Assembly: GCF_025685425.1 (NCBI RefSeq)
Contig: NZ_JAGTAS010000058.1
Coordinates: 744,001-808,000, forward strand
Origin: Terriglobus albidus
Lineage (GTDB): Bacteria > Acidobacteriota > Terriglobia > Terriglobales > Acidobacteriaceae
DNA length: 64,000 nt
Direction of reading: 5' to 3'
Under the pieces are notes generated by a model. It was not told the DNA's origin, did no database searches, and worked only from the letters and a program-made list of their open reading frames with translations. The first letter of the stretch is position 1. Each line of letters opens with the position of its first letter. Below are positions 52,414 through 62,231 of this stretch, piece by piece. The position numbers and the translations under genes are program-made.

Positions 52414-55400
52414 ATGTGGATTGTCCGTCTAGCCCTGCGTCGTCCCTACACCTTCGTGGTGATGTCTGTCTTGATCTTCGTACTGGGCATCGTCAGCATC
52501 GCGACCATGAGCATCGATATCTTTCCCACGATCGATATCCCGGTCGTGACGGTCATCTGGCAGTACAACGGCACCAGTCCCGACGAGATGGAGAAACGGT
52601 TTACCACCGTCTCCGAGCGCAGTATGACCACCACGGTCAACGACATCGAACATATTGAGTCGCAGTCGGTAAACGGCATCTCCATCATCAAGATCTTCTT
52701 CCAACCGGGAGCGAAGATTGAGTCCGCCGTAGCTCAGATCGCTGCAGGTAGCCAGTCCATCCTTCGTATCATGCCGCCGGGAACCCAGGCTCCGTTCATC
52801 CTGCGCTACTCGGCTTCAAACGTTCCCATTCTTCAGCTCGGCCTCTCCTCGGATCGCCTCACCGAAGCCGACCTGAACGACATCGGCCTCAACTTCCTGC
52901 GTACGCAACTTGCCACGGTGCAGGGTGCCCAGGTACCCGCGCCCTACGGCGGAAAAGCCCGCAGCATCATGGTCGACCTGGATCTGCAGGCTCTCTTCTC
53001 CAAGGGCCTCTCGCCGACCGATGTCGTCAATTCGCTGACCGCGCAAAATCTGATTCTGCCCGCCGGCGACGTCAAGGTGGGCACCACCGATTACATCGTG
53101 CGCACCAACGCCAGTCCTCTGGTTCTGGACCAGTTGAATGACATCCCCATCCGTCAGGTCAACGGAGCCACGGTTCACATGCGGGATGTGGCCTTTGTTC
53201 ACAATGGGTCGCCCATCCAACAGAACATTGTCCGGCTTAACGGTAAGCGTGCTGCGCTGATCACCGTCCTGAAGTCCACCAACGCGTCCACGCTCGACAT
53301 CATCAAGCGCGTGAAGGAGACGCTGCCGCGCATCATCGCCAACCTTCCACCACCACCGCCTGACGTTATCCCGCTGCTCGATCAGTCCCTCTTTGTGCGG
53401 GCCGCTCTGCAGGGCGTCGTCAAGGAAGCCGCTATCGCCGCCAGCCTGACAGCGCTGATGATTCTGCTCTTTCTTGGAAGCTGGCGCTCAACGATCATCG
53501 TCGCTATCTCGATTCCTCTCTCGATCCTGGTCTCCATCATCATCCTCAATATGTTTGGCGAGACCCTGAATACCATGACCCTCGGCGGCCTCGGCCTAGC
53601 CGTCGGGATTCTGGTTGACGATGCCACCGTTGAGATCGAGAACATCCATCGCAACCTCGGCCTCGGCAAGGAGATCGAACCGGCCATCCTGGATGGCGCC
53701 GCCCAGATCGCTGTTCCCGCCTTCGTCTCCACCCTGGCGATCTGCATCGTCTTCGTCCCGGTAGCCTTCCTCTCCGGGGCCGCCAAGTCCCTGTTCACGC
53801 CGTTGGGCATGGCCGTGGTCTTTGCCATGATGGCCTCCTATCTGCTTTCGCGTACGCTGGTTCCCACCATGGTGAAGTTCCTCCTCGCGTCCGAGGTGGA
53901 TATGTACCAGCAGTTGGAAGAAGGAGGCCACCACAATGTCACAAACGCGAGTCTGATCTGGCGAATCCATTTCCGTTTCAATGACCTCTTCGAGCGGCTC
54001 CGCTCCCGCTACCACGCACTGTTGGATTGGACTCTGGCGCATCCGAAGTTCACGTTGGGATCGTTCGCGCTTTTCATCGCCGGAACTCTCTGCCTTATTC
54101 CCTTCATCGGCGAACACTTCTTCCCACAGGTGGATGCCGGCACCTTCCGCCTGCACGTCCGCGCCGCTCCCGGAACCCGCATTGAAGAGGTAGAGCAGGT
54201 CTTTGCCAAGGTAGAAAATACGATTCGCGAGGTCATCCCTCCGGACGAGCTGAATACAGTTCTTGATGACATCGGCATCCCCAGCGGCGGTTTCAATCTT
54301 GCCTTCGGCGACAGCTCGCTGACCGATGTGCAGGACGGCGAGGTCATCGTCTCCATGAAGGAAGGCCACCGCCCCACCGCCGAGTACCGGCAGAAGCTTC
54401 GCAAGGTGTTGCGCGAGCGTTTTCCCGACGCGGTCTTCTACTTCCAGGCCTCCGACATCGTCAACCAGATCCTGAACTTCGGCCTTCCCGCTCCTATCGA
54501 CGTCCAGATCAGCGGCCGCCAAACGCTGCCCAACTATGAGATTGCGCAGAAGATGCGCGCCGAAATCGCGAAGATCCCCGGTGCTGTGGACGTTCACGTT
54601 CATCAGGTTCTCTACTCTCCGCAGTTGGTCGTCAACGTCGACCGCACGCGCGCACAGAACCTGGGCATGACCGAAGCAAACGTCGCCAGCAGTATGCTCT
54701 TCGCTCTCTCCGGCTCCGGAACGGCACAGCCGAACTTCTGGCTGAACCCGCAGAACGGCGTGAACTATATCGTCCAGGTACAGGTCCCACAGCACCAGCT
54801 CGACTCGATCGATTCGCTCCAGCGTATGCCCATCACTTCCGGTACGGGCGCCGCTGCTCCGCAGCTACTTTCCAACCTGGCGACCTTCCAACACGGTTCC
54901 AGCCCGGCCATCACCAACCACTACAACGTGCAGCCGGTCTTTGACGTATTCGCCACCACAGAGGGCCGCGATCTCGGCGGTGTCGAAAAAGAGATCGACA
55001 AAATTATCGAGAAGTACCAGAAGCTGGCGCCGCCGGGAGCCTCCATCACCGTCCGAGGACAGGTTAAGAGCATGCGCGACTCTTTCGTCGGTCTGGGCCT
55101 GGGCATGTTCTTCGCCGTGCTCCTGGTCTATCTGCTGATGGTCGTCAACTTCCAGAGCTGGCTTGATCCCTTCATCATCCTGATGGCGCTGCCTGGCGCC
55201 GCTTGCGGCATCCTCTGGATGCTCTTTGTCACCGGCACCACCTTCAGCGTCCCATCGCTGATGGGCGCCATCATGTGCGTCGGTGTTGCAACCGCCAACT
55301 CTATCCTGATGGTGACCTTTGCCAACGACCAGCGACGTGCCGGCATGAACGCCCTCCAGGCAGCTAGCTCCGCAGGTTTCACCCGTCTTCGTCCTGTCAT

Positions 55401-55608
55401 GATGACGGCTCTGGCCATGATCATCGGCATGCTACCCATGTCGCTGGGCATGGGCGAGGGCGGCGAGCAGAATGCGCCGCTCGGCCGCGCCGTTATCGGG
55501 GGTCTGCTGGTTGCGACCTTCACCACCTTGCTGATTGTTCCCATCTTCTATAGCCTGCTGCGCAAGCAGGAGATCAAAGAGCTGCACGCCGACGAGATTC
55601 CCGAGTAA
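52414..55608 (+). CDS. RND efflux pump inner-membrane transporter
   Basis: 1064 residues, the full length of an AcrB-type pump. N-terminal helix and FPTIDIPVVTVIWQYNGTSPDEME block, periplasmic porter domains, the membrane proton-relay motif GLAVGILVDDATVEIENIH in TM4 with the paired Asp, and matching repeats in the second half (FAVLLVYLLMVVNFQSW, LMGAIMCVGVATANSIL, GGLLVATFTTLLIVPIFYSLL). It expels toxic compounds using the proton gradient. The adaptor follows 17 bases later. No outer-membrane channel gene is in the cluster. Confidence 0.92.
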   Translation: MWIVRLALRRPYTFVVMSVLIFVLGIVSIATMSIDIFPTIDIPVVTVIWQYNGTSPDEMEKRFTTVSERSMTTTVNDIEHIESQSVNGISIIKIFFQPGAKIESAVAQIAAGSQSILRIMPPGTQAPFILRYSASNVPILQLGLSSDRLTEADLNDIGLNFLRTQLATVQGAQVPAPYGGKARSIMVDLDLQALFSKGLSPTDVVNSLTAQNLILPAGDVKVGTTDYIVRTNASPLVLDQLNDIPIRQVNGATVHMRDVAFVHNGSPIQQNIVRLNGKRAALITVLKSTNASTLDIIKRVKETLPRIIANLPPPPPDVIPLLDQSLFVRAALQGVVKEAAIAASLTALMILLFLGSWRSTIIVAISIPLSILVSIIILNMFGETLNTMTLGGLGLAVGILVDDATVEIENIHRNLGLGKEIEPAILDGAAQIAVPAFVSTLAICIVFVPVAFLSGAAKSLFTPLGMAVVFAMMASYLLSRTLVPTMVKFLLASEVDMYQQLEEGGHHNVTNASLIWRIHFRFNDLFERLRSRYHALLDWTLAHPKFTLGSFALFIAGTLCLIPFIGEHFFPQVDAGTFRLHVRAAPGTRIEEVEQVFAKVENTIREVIPPDELNTVLDDIGIPSGGFNLAFGDSSLTDVQDGEVIVSMKEGHRPTAEYRQKLRKVLRERFPDAVFYFQASDIVNQILNFGLPAPIDVQISGRQTLPNYEIAQKMRAEIAKIPGAVDVHVHQVLYSPQLVVNVDRTRAQNLGMTEANVASSMLFALSGSGTAQPNFWLNPQNGVNYIVQVQVPQHQLDSIDSLQRMPITSGTGAAAPQLLSNLATFQHGSSPAITNHYNVQPVFDVFATTEGRDLGGVEKEIDKIIEKYQKLAPPGASITVRGQVKSMRDSFVGLGLGMFFAVLLVYLLMVVNFQSWLDPFIILMALPGAACGILWMLFVTGTTFSVPSLMGAIMCVGVATANSILMVTFANDQRRAGMNALQAASSAGFTRLRPVMMTALAMIIGMLPMSLGMGEGGEQNAPLGRAVIGGLLVATFTTLLIVPIFYSLLRKQEIKELHADEIPE

Positions 55609-55625
55609 GGAAGACAACAAAACAG

Positions 55626-56822
55626 ATGAACCCTAATTCCCAGACCGAACGCTCCTCTCGCGGCCCTTATATCGCCGTCACGGGATTGTTCCTGCTGCTT
55701 GGCGTCGTTGCCGTCGTTGTCTTCCTTCCCCGGCTGCGTCATAACCAGGCTCTGAAAGTTGAAGCCGACGCTGTCACCGGCCCTCCTGTAGTGGTTGTCA
55801 CCAAAGTCAAGACGGGCACGAAAGACACGAAGCTGGAACTTCCCGGCACGGTACAGGCCTTTGAGCAGGCCGCGATCTTCGCCCGCACCAACGGCTATGT
55901 CAAAGCCCGCTACGTTGACATCGGTGACCGCGTCCGTCAGGGTCAGTTGCTTGCTCTGATCGAAGATCCCACCACCGAGCAGTCATTACGCCAGGCACAG
56001 GCCAACGTCGCCCAGCTCAAGGCTCAACTCGCCCTCGCCCAGGCGAACGCCAGACTAGCCGACGCCAATGATGCCCGCTGGCGCGACCTCTACGCCCAGG
56101 GCGTCGTCAGCAAACTCGATGCCGACACCCGCGGAGCCACCGCCTCCACCAACCAGGCTACAGTGGAGGCCGCCAAAGCCAGTATTGCCGCAGCGGAAGC
56201 GACCGTGACGAGCCTGGAACAGCAGCTCAGCTTCTCACGTGTTACGGCTCCGTTCGATGGCGTCATCCTCTCGCGCAACATCGACAATGGATCGCTGATC
56301 ACCTCCGGCTCCTCCACCAACACGACGCAGATGTTCACGGTCGGCCGTTCCGACACGGTGCGGGTCTTCAGCTCTGTACCGCAGGCTGAAGCCGTCTCCG
56401 TCATGAACTCTAAGGCGGCGAAGGTCAACTTCCGTGAGTTGCCGAACCATCCTTACCCCGGCTCCATCTCCCGTACTAGTGCCAGCATCGACCCGACCTC
56501 GCGCACCATCCTGGTCGAGATCGATTTGAAGAACGATGGCAAGATTCTGCCAGGAATGTACGCCACTATTCAGTTCGACGCACCGCGAGCCGAGCCGCCC
56601 ACCGTGCTACCGACCAACGCTCTCTTTGTACGCACCGCCGGTCCGCAGACCTTCGTTGTCGGAGACGATAACATCGCTCGCCTGCGCAACCTCGTCCTGG
56701 GACGCGACATGGGGAACGCAGTCGAGATCGTCTCCGGACTGAAGCCCGGCGAAAACGTCGTCATTAACCCGACTGACATGGTCGCGGACGGCGTTCTCGT
56801 GAGCCCAAAGGCCCTGCAATAG
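55626..56822 (+). CDS. RND efflux periplasmic adaptor (membrane fusion protein)
   Basis: 398 residues. One N-terminal anchor helix (GPYIAVTGLFLLLGVVAVVVF), biotinyl-lipoyl half domains (ELPGTVQAFEQAAIFARTNGYVKARYVDIGDRVRQGQLLALIE and FSRVTAPFDGVILSRNIDNGSLI) that flank an alpha-helical hairpin (about 115-190), then beta-barrel and membrane-proximal domains. It links the RND pump to an outer-membrane channel encoded elsewhere. Its stop is 7 bases before the ABC ATPase start, so all four transport genes are probably one operon. Confidence 0.9.
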   Translation: MNPNSQTERSSRGPYIAVTGLFLLLGVVAVVVFLPRLRHNQALKVEADAVTGPPVVVVTKVKTGTKDTKLELPGTVQAFEQAAIFARTNGYVKARYVDIGDRVRQGQLLALIEDPTTEQSLRQAQANVAQLKAQLALAQANARLADANDARWRDLYAQGVVSKLDADTRGATASTNQATVEAAKASIAAAEATVTSLEQQLSFSRVTAPFDGVILSRNIDNGSLITSGSSTNTTQMFTVGRSDTVRVFSSVPQAEAVSVMNSKAAKVNFRELPNHPYPGSISRTSASIDPTSRTILVEIDLKNDGKILPGMYATIQFDAPRAEPPTVLPTNALFVRTAGPQTFVVGDDNIARLRNLVLGRDMGNAVEIVSGLKPGENVVINPTDMVADGVLVSPKALQ

Positions 56823-56829
56823 ACTTGTA

Positions 56830-57774
56830 GTGGTGATCGTAGAGATTCAATCGCTGCGCAAGGTATATGACGGCAAGCAGACTGTCACGGCCGTCGATGG
56901 GATAGACCTTTCCGTCCGCCCTGGAGAGATTTACGGTCTGCTCGGCCCCAATGGAGCCGGCAAAACCACAACCATCTCCATCTGCACCACGCGTGCCCTG
57001 CCGACCGCAGGCAGCGTGCATATCGCAGGAATCGATGTCGTGGCCAATCCAGCTGAAGCCCGCCGTTACATCGGTGTGGTGCCGCAGTACAACACGCTGG
57101 ACCGCGCCTGCACCGTCTTCGAGAACATCTACTTTCACTGCCGCTACTTCGGCGCTTCTTCGTCAGAAGCCAAGGCACGTACGTCCCAGCTGCTGGAACA
57201 GTTCCACCTGAGCGAACGCACCAAAGCCTATCCCCAGCAGCTCTCTGGCGGACTTGCGCAGCGCCTGCAGATCGCCCGCGCCATTGCACATCACCCCAAA
57301 GTACTTTTCCTCGATGAGCCCTCCGCCGGCCTCGACCCGCAATCGCGTATTGCCATGTGGGATATCGTCCGCCGCCTGCACACCGAAGGCATCACCGTCG
57401 TGCTCACCACGCACTACATGGAAGAGGCCGACGCGCTTTGCGGACGCGTCGCTATTATCGACCACGGCAAGATCCTGGTACAGAACACGCCTGCCGCGCT
57501 GAAAAGTTCCATCGGCGCGGAGACCATCTATCAGCTTGATCTGCGCCAGATCGAAGAGGCGCCCTTACTCGCCACGCAACTGCGCTCGCTGAACGGCGTG
57601 GCCAGCGTCGAGACCACAGCGAACGGCGTACGCGTACTTGCCAAAGCCTCCGATGGTCTTTTGCCGGAGATCGTCACCGCCGCCAATCCCTTCGGCCTGC
57701 GCGATCTCTCCATTACCGAGCCGACACTCGAAACCGTCTTTATCCGCCTGACCGGGCGCGATTTGAGAGATTAG
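56830..57774 (+). CDS. ABC transporter ATP-binding protein (DrrA-type)
   Basis: 314 residues from GTG 56830. Walker A LLGPNGAGKTTTISIC, signature LSGGLAQRLQIARAIAH, Walker B VLFLDEPSAGLDPQ and switch His in VLTTHYMEEAD. The C-terminal 90 residues match the DrrA-type extension (SLNGVASVETTANGV). It powers export of a drug or lipid through the permease encoded next; its stop is two bases before that start. Confidence 0.92.
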   Translation: MVIVEIQSLRKVYDGKQTVTAVDGIDLSVRPGEIYGLLGPNGAGKTTTISICTTRALPTAGSVHIAGIDVVANPAEARRYIGVVPQYNTLDRACTVFENIYFHCRYFGASSSEAKARTSQLLEQFHLSERTKAYPQQLSGGLAQRLQIARAIAHHPKVLFLDEPSAGLDPQSRIAMWDIVRRLHTEGITVVLTTHYMEEADALCGRVAIIDHGKILVQNTPAALKSSIGAETIYQLDLRQIEEAPLLATQLRSLNGVASVETTANGVRVLAKASDGLLPEIVTAANPFGLRDLSITEPTLETVFIRLTGRDLRD

Positions 57775-57776
57775 CT

Positions 57777-58604
57777 ATGCCGAGCAACTCGATCCGATAT
57801 GTTCATGCTTTTCGCGGACTCTTTCTCCGCGACCTGCACGTGCTGCGGCGTGAGAAGTTTCCCTTTCTCATCCGCATCTGCATGAACCCGATCCTCTTCC
57901 TGTTCGTATTCACCTACATCATGCCGCACATGGCTGGCGGTTCCTCCATGAACCCAACCGCCGGTATGGCTGAGGGAACAGGCGTCAGCTTCTCTACTGT
58001 GCTGCTTCCAGGCCTGATGGCCGTGGCCATCATGTTCTCCGGAATTGCTGCCGTAGCTCTTCCCCTGGCGCAGGAGTTCGGCGTCACCCGCGAGATCGAT
58101 GATCGCGTCATGTGTCCGCTGCCCGTTGGCGCGGTTGCTCTGGAAAAGATTGTCTTCTCGGCCATGCAGAGCATCATCGCCGCCTGCATCGTCTTCCCGC
58201 TGGCATACTATATCCCCAGCACACCGGTCTCGGCGCACGTTACCAGTTGGCCGCTGCTGATCGTGGTGCTCATCCTCGCCTCACTCACCGCCGGCGCTTT
58301 GGGCCTCACCATCGGCACTACCGTGAAGCCGCAGCAGATCGGCCTGATCTTCGGCGTAGTGGTCATGCCCATCACCTTCCTGGGCTGTGTCTACTATCCC
58401 TGGGCAAAGCTGGATCACATTCGGTGGTTACAGTACGGCGTGCTCTTTAACCCGATCGTCTACATGAGCGAAGGTCTGCGCGCATCGCTTACGCCCGCAC
58501 TGCCGCACATGCATCCGGCTGCCATTCTGGGCATGCTGTGCTTTTTCCTGGTTCTGCTGACCTGGCTAGGCATTCGCGGCTTCCTTCGCCGCGTCATTGG
58601 ATAG
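57777..58604 (+). CDS. ABC-2 type transporter permease (DrrB-type)
   Basis: 275 residues with six transmembrane helices of the ABC-2 fold (FPFLIRICMNPILFLFVFTYI, LPGLMAVAIMFSGIAAVALPLA, LTAGALGLTIGT, PITFLGCVYYPWAKL). It forms the channel partner of the preceding ATPase. Its last 39 bases overlap the 3' end of the convergent sensor kinase gene. Confidence 0.88.
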   Translation: MPSNSIRYVHAFRGLFLRDLHVLRREKFPFLIRICMNPILFLFVFTYIMPHMAGGSSMNPTAGMAEGTGVSFSTVLLPGLMAVAIMFSGIAAVALPLAQEFGVTREIDDRVMCPLPVGAVALEKIVFSAMQSIIAACIVFPLAYYIPSTPVSAHVTSWPLLIVVLILASLTAGALGLTIGTTVKPQQIGLIFGVVVMPITFLGCVYYPWAKLDHIRWLQYGVLFNPIVYMSEGLRASLTPALPHMHPAAILGMLCFFLVLLTWLGIRGFLRRVIG

Positions 58605-60443
58605 TATTGGCCGAACGCTATTAAGCCCGTCTTTCGGAAAGAAGATCGCGAAGGTCGTCCCTGATTGTTCTCCCTGCCGGCTCTTCACACGCACGGTGCC
58701 GGAGTGCTTGCGGATAATCTCATCGCTTACCCACAGGCCGAGTCCGGTGCCGGTAGCGTCCTTCGTGGTGTAGAACGGCTCAAAGAGACGGCGCCGCGTC
58801 TCCTCGCTCATTCCCGTTCCGGTATCGCTCACCGTTACGCGCACACCCTCACACCAGCCGCCACGGAGAGAACGGCCCGTGCCATAGCGGGCACGCACAA
58901 TCAGCCTGCCGCCGCCTACCATCGCATCAATCGCATTCCCGATCAGGTTGGCGAACAACTGACGCAGCTCTCCGCTGAAACCAAAGAGCGCCACCGCAGG
59001 ACCATACTCACGTTCCACGGTAATCCGCGCGCTGCCAAGCCTCAACTGATGCAGCGCGAGCACCGAGTCCAGCACCTCACCCACCTGCGTCTGCACCGGG
59101 AAGGTCGACTGACGGTAGAAGCGTAGCGTCTGTTGCGTGATCTCTGAGACGCGCGCCAGTTCGGCCTGTGCGGTGGACACGTACTCACGTGCCGCGGAAT
59201 CAAGCTCCGGGTGAGTCTGCAGCAGGTACAGGAGATTCGTCACAGCTTCGAGAGGATTATTGATCTCATGCGCAATGCTTGCGGCAAGCCGTCCTGCCGC
59301 GGCCAGCTTCTCCGTCTTACGCAGCGCCTCCTCCGCCTGCAGGCGTTGCGTGATCTCCATTACGACCACACCAACCCACCGCACAACACCCTGCTGCGTG
59401 CGTACGGGATACCAGTTACAGATCCAGGAACGCGGCACACCCGGAAGGCTGGGCAGCTCACCTTTCATCTCGATATCCCGCACCGGCTCCCCTGAATCGA
59501 AGACGGTGGAGAGAAGCATCTCCACCCGCTCAGCGAGCGGCCCGGGAAAGACCTCTGTCATCCTGCGGCCAAGGTGCCGATTGATCGGCAGTCCATTGAT
59601 ATCCGCAAGAAACTGGTTTAACCGTACGTACCGCAGCTTCTGATCAAAGAACGCAAAACCGATGGGCGCATTTCCCAGCATGGAGTCCAACAGCGCCAGA
59701 GTTTCATATAAACCAGCTCGCTGGTCTTCCAGCTCCCTCACCATCGTGTTGAAGCTGCGTGTCAACTCGCCTACTTCGTTGGAGGCGGTCACCACCAACG
59801 GAAAGCCTGCATTCGATTCCGGATCGCGGATAATCTGCTGCGTTGCCTCACGCAGTTTCCGCAGCGGCCGGCTTACGCCGCGCACAATCAGCAGAATCGG
59901 CAACAGGTTTGAGAGCAGCGCCAGACCGCCGTACCAGAGCGCCCCAGTTACGATGATGCCGATATTACTCGCAAGCGCAGAAGAACTCGGTTCCAGCCAG
60001 ATCAGACCCGCAGGCTTCCCGCTGACAAAGATCGGAGCAACGCCCTCCGTTCGCCCCTGAGCCGTGGCAAACAGCCGCGCCTTCACCGGTCCCATCAGCT
60101 CACGCCGTTCTTCGGCGCTCAATGGCTCATCAGCGTTCGATTCGGATACTGCCAGAGTCCTGCCACTCAGATCCGTGACACGCGCCCCGTCAATGGTCGG
60201 TGTAATCCGCGCCGTCTCAAGGATCTCCTTCAACGCGTCCATGTGATTCTGGCTCAGCGGAACACTGCACGCTCCTGCCAGACGCTCCACCTGCTGCAGC
60301 AATCTCTGACGAGCCCGCTCTCGCGTCTGGGAGCGCTGCGCGGAGATCGTGTAGGTCAGAAAGATGACAAGCAACACCGTCTGCACCACGATGGTGCCAA
60401 AGATCAGTTGCCCCTGGATCGTTCTTGGCAGAATACGGCGCAT
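58566..60443 (-). CDS. Membrane sensor histidine kinase (HAMP-PAS-HisKA-HATPase)
   Basis: 625 residues. Two transmembrane helices (about 12-32 and 160-185) enclose a periplasmic sensor domain with a short cache-like fold. Then HAMP (RPLRKLREATQQI), a PAS domain (about 260-365; LDSMLGNAPIGFAFFDQKLRYVRLN), the H-box KLAAAGRLAASIAHEINNPLEA (about 395) and ATPase boxes NLIGNAIDAM, DTGTGM and GTGLGLWVSDEI. No response regulator is adjacent; the signal is unknown. Confidence 0.88.
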   Translation of the reverse strand: MRRILPRTIQGQLIFGTIVVQTVLLVIFLTYTISAQRSQTRERARQRLLQQVERLAGACSVPLSQNHMDALKEILETARITPTIDGARVTDLSGRTLAVSESNADEPLSAEERRELMGPVKARLFATAQGRTEGVAPIFVSGKPAGLIWLEPSSSALASNIGIIVTGALWYGGLALLSNLLPILLIVRGVSRPLRKLREATQQIIRDPESNAGFPLVVTASNEVGELTRSFNTMVRELEDQRAGLYETLALLDSMLGNAPIGFAFFDQKLRYVRLNQFLADINGLPINRHLGRRMTEVFPGPLAERVEMLLSTVFDSGEPVRDIEMKGELPSLPGVPRSWICNWYPVRTQQGVVRWVGVVVMEITQRLQAEEALRKTEKLAAAGRLAASIAHEINNPLEAVTNLLYLLQTHPELDSAAREYVSTAQAELARVSEITQQTLRFYRQSTFPVQTQVGEVLDSVLALHQLRLGSARITVEREYGPAVALFGFSGELRQLFANLIGNAIDAMVGGGRLIVRARYGTGRSLRGGWCEGVRVTVSDTGTGMSEETRRRLFEPFYTTKDATGTGLGLWVSDEIIRKHSGTVRVKSRQGEQSGTTFAIFFPKDGLNSVRPILSNDAAKEAANA

Positions 60444-60493
60444 GAGATGGTTCCAAGGCTAAACCCGTCCGGGTTCCGTGGAAAGCTTTTCCC

Positions 60494-61486
60494 TTACGAG
60501 AGCTTGCTCGTTAAATCGCGGGCAATCTGCGCGCCATGGAAACGCCCGTTTTCAATAAATACTTCGTTGGTGCGCTCACCAGCGATAATGACTCCGGCCA
60601 GATAGACCCCCGGGACATTCGACTCCAACGACTGCGGGTCGCACACCGGGCACCGGCTGTTGTTCTCATCCAGCTTGACGCCCAATGCCTCCAGAAACTC
60701 GAAGTCAGGCCTGTATCCCGTCAGAGCGAAGACAAAGTGATTCGGAATCGTCGTCTCTCCCTCAGGGGTCATCAACGTCACCGTATCTTCTGAGATCTGC
60801 TTCACCACGCTTGAAAAGTATGCCTTGATCTCGCCGTTCTTGATGCGATTGTTGATGTCAGGCAAAATCCAGTACTTCACGTGGCTATGCATCGCAGGTC
60901 CACGATGCACCAGCGTCACACGCGCTCCATGACGCCAGAGATCCAGCGCCGCAATCGCCGCGGAGTTCTTTCCCCCGATCACCAGCACATCAAGACCGAA
61001 GTACGGATGCGGTTCGTTGTAATAGTGCATGGTCTTGGGAAGGTCTTCGCCCGGTAGGCCGAGATAATTCGGCAGATCGTAGTACCCGGTGGCCACCACA
61101 ATCTTCCTCGCCTGATGCTGCAGCACACGGCCAAAGCGATCTTCGGTATGAACAACAAACTGCCCATCGCTTCCAGTGACCTTATCAACACGTTCGTACT
61201 GCCGCACATCCAGCCGATAGTTCTCAGCGACCTTGCGATAATACTCCAGGGCCTCGCTTCGTGTCGGCTTCTGGTTCGGACTCGAGAAGGGTATATTGCC
61301 AATCTCAAGCAGCTCCGGCGTTGTAAAGAATGTCATGTGCGCCGGATAGTGAAAGAGCGAGTTACACAGGCAGCCCTTGTCCACCAGCACCGCCTTCAGG
61401 CCGGCGCGCTGCGCTTCAATCGCGCATGCCATACCCGTCGGACCTGCTCCGATCACCAGTACATCGAAAATCCCGCTCGAGGCCAT
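60494..61486 (-). CDS. ypdA: YpdA-type bacillithiol-disulfide reductase (FAD/NADPH)
   Basis: 330 residues from ATG 61486 (MASSGIFDVLVIGAG). FAD fold VLVIGAGPTGMACAIEAQRAG with the CLCNSLFHYP pair of Cys, FFTTPELLEIGNIPF, the NADP fold VLVIGGKNSAAIAALDLWRHGA and the C-terminal GVYLAGVIIAGERTNEVFIENGRFHGAQIA typical of YpdA. In Firmicutes it reduces oxidised bacillithiol. The acidobacterial family also makes bacillithiol, so the same role is likely. Divergent from the nitroreductase gene. Confidence 0.88.
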   Translation of the reverse strand: MASSGIFDVLVIGAGPTGMACAIEAQRAGLKAVLVDKGCLCNSLFHYPAHMTFFTTPELLEIGNIPFSSPNQKPTRSEALEYYRKVAENYRLDVRQYERVDKVTGSDGQFVVHTEDRFGRVLQHQARKIVVATGYYDLPNYLGLPGEDLPKTMHYYNEPHPYFGLDVLVIGGKNSAAIAALDLWRHGARVTLVHRGPAMHSHVKYWILPDINNRIKNGEIKAYFSSVVKQISEDTVTLMTPEGETTIPNHFVFALTGYRPDFEFLEALGVKLDENNSRCPVCDPQSLESNVPGVYLAGVIIAGERTNEVFIENGRFHGAQIARDLTSKLS

Positions 61487-61573
61487 ATCTTTAATCTTAT
61501 CGGAGATGCTGCGACGTCGAAGTAGCCGCCGCATCCAACCAAAGGCACCACTATCTCGAAGGAGCATCTGCAC

Positions 61574-62179
61574 ATGCCCGACCTCGAACACATCAAGCAC
61601 GGTCCCTCGGAGACTGGCGTTCTCGATCTGATCCTCAAGCGCTGGAGCCCACGCGCTTTCTCCGACAAACCCGTTGCTGCCGAAGACTTGAAGAAGATCT
61701 TTACCGCCGCCGGATGGGCTGCCAGCTCCTACGGAGAAGAGCCCTGGCGCTTCATCGTCGGCATCAAGGGCGACAGCACCTACGACAAGATCTATTCCAC
61801 GCTGGTCGAGTTCAACCAGGCTTGGGCAAAATCTGCTCCTGTACTCTACCTCACCGCCGCCAAGAAGACGTTCACCGCCAGCGGTCACCCCGACTACCAC
61901 AACCTGCACGACACCGGCGCCGCCTCAGCTACGGCAGCTCTGCAGGCCATTGCTCTCGGCATCCACACCCATGGCATGGGCGGCTTCGACCACAAAAAGG
62001 CCCGCGAAGTCTTCCAGATCCCTGAGGACTTCGACGTAGGCGCCGTATGGGCCATGGGATATCTCGGCGATCCGAATACGCTGCAAGGTGGTATGAAAGA
62101 CCAGGAACTCTCTCCCCGCAAACGTAAACCGTTCGATAGCTACGTCTTCTCCGAGTGGGACAAGCCGGCAAAATTCTAA
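61574..62179 (+). CDS. Nitroreductase family protein
   Basis: 201 residues. FMN-binding blocks are clear: LKRWSPRAFSDKPV near the start, WAASSYGEEPWRFIVG, and HDTGAASATAALQAIALGIHTHGMGGFDHKKAREVFQIP. It would reduce nitro- or quinone-type compounds with NAD(P)H. Divergent from ypdA (87-base gap), which fits a redox-stress role. Ends at a strong terminator. Confidence 0.9.
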   Translation: MPDLEHIKHGPSETGVLDLILKRWSPRAFSDKPVAAEDLKKIFTAAGWAASSYGEEPWRFIVGIKGDSTYDKIYSTLVEFNQAWAKSAPVLYLTAAKKTFTASGHPDYHNLHDTGAASATAALQAIALGIHTHGMGGFDHKKAREVFQIPEDFDVGAVWAMGYLGDPNTLQGGMKDQELSPRKRKPFDSYVFSEWDKPAKF

Positions 62180-62184
62180 ACAAT

Positions 62185-62210
62185 AAAGGCCCGCCAGCAG
62201 CGGGCCTTTT
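62185..62210 (+). terminator. Intrinsic terminator of the nitroreductase gene
   Basis: AAAGGCCCGC / GCGGGCCTTT arms (10 perfect pairs, 5-base loop) followed by T. Confidence 0.85.
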
Positions 62211-62231
62211 CTAACGAGTTCGGTACAAACC

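Noticed and set aside
53596-54795. Minus-strand ORF of 399 codons over the RND pump gene
   Set aside because: Antisense shadow; charged low-complexity translation without family motifs.
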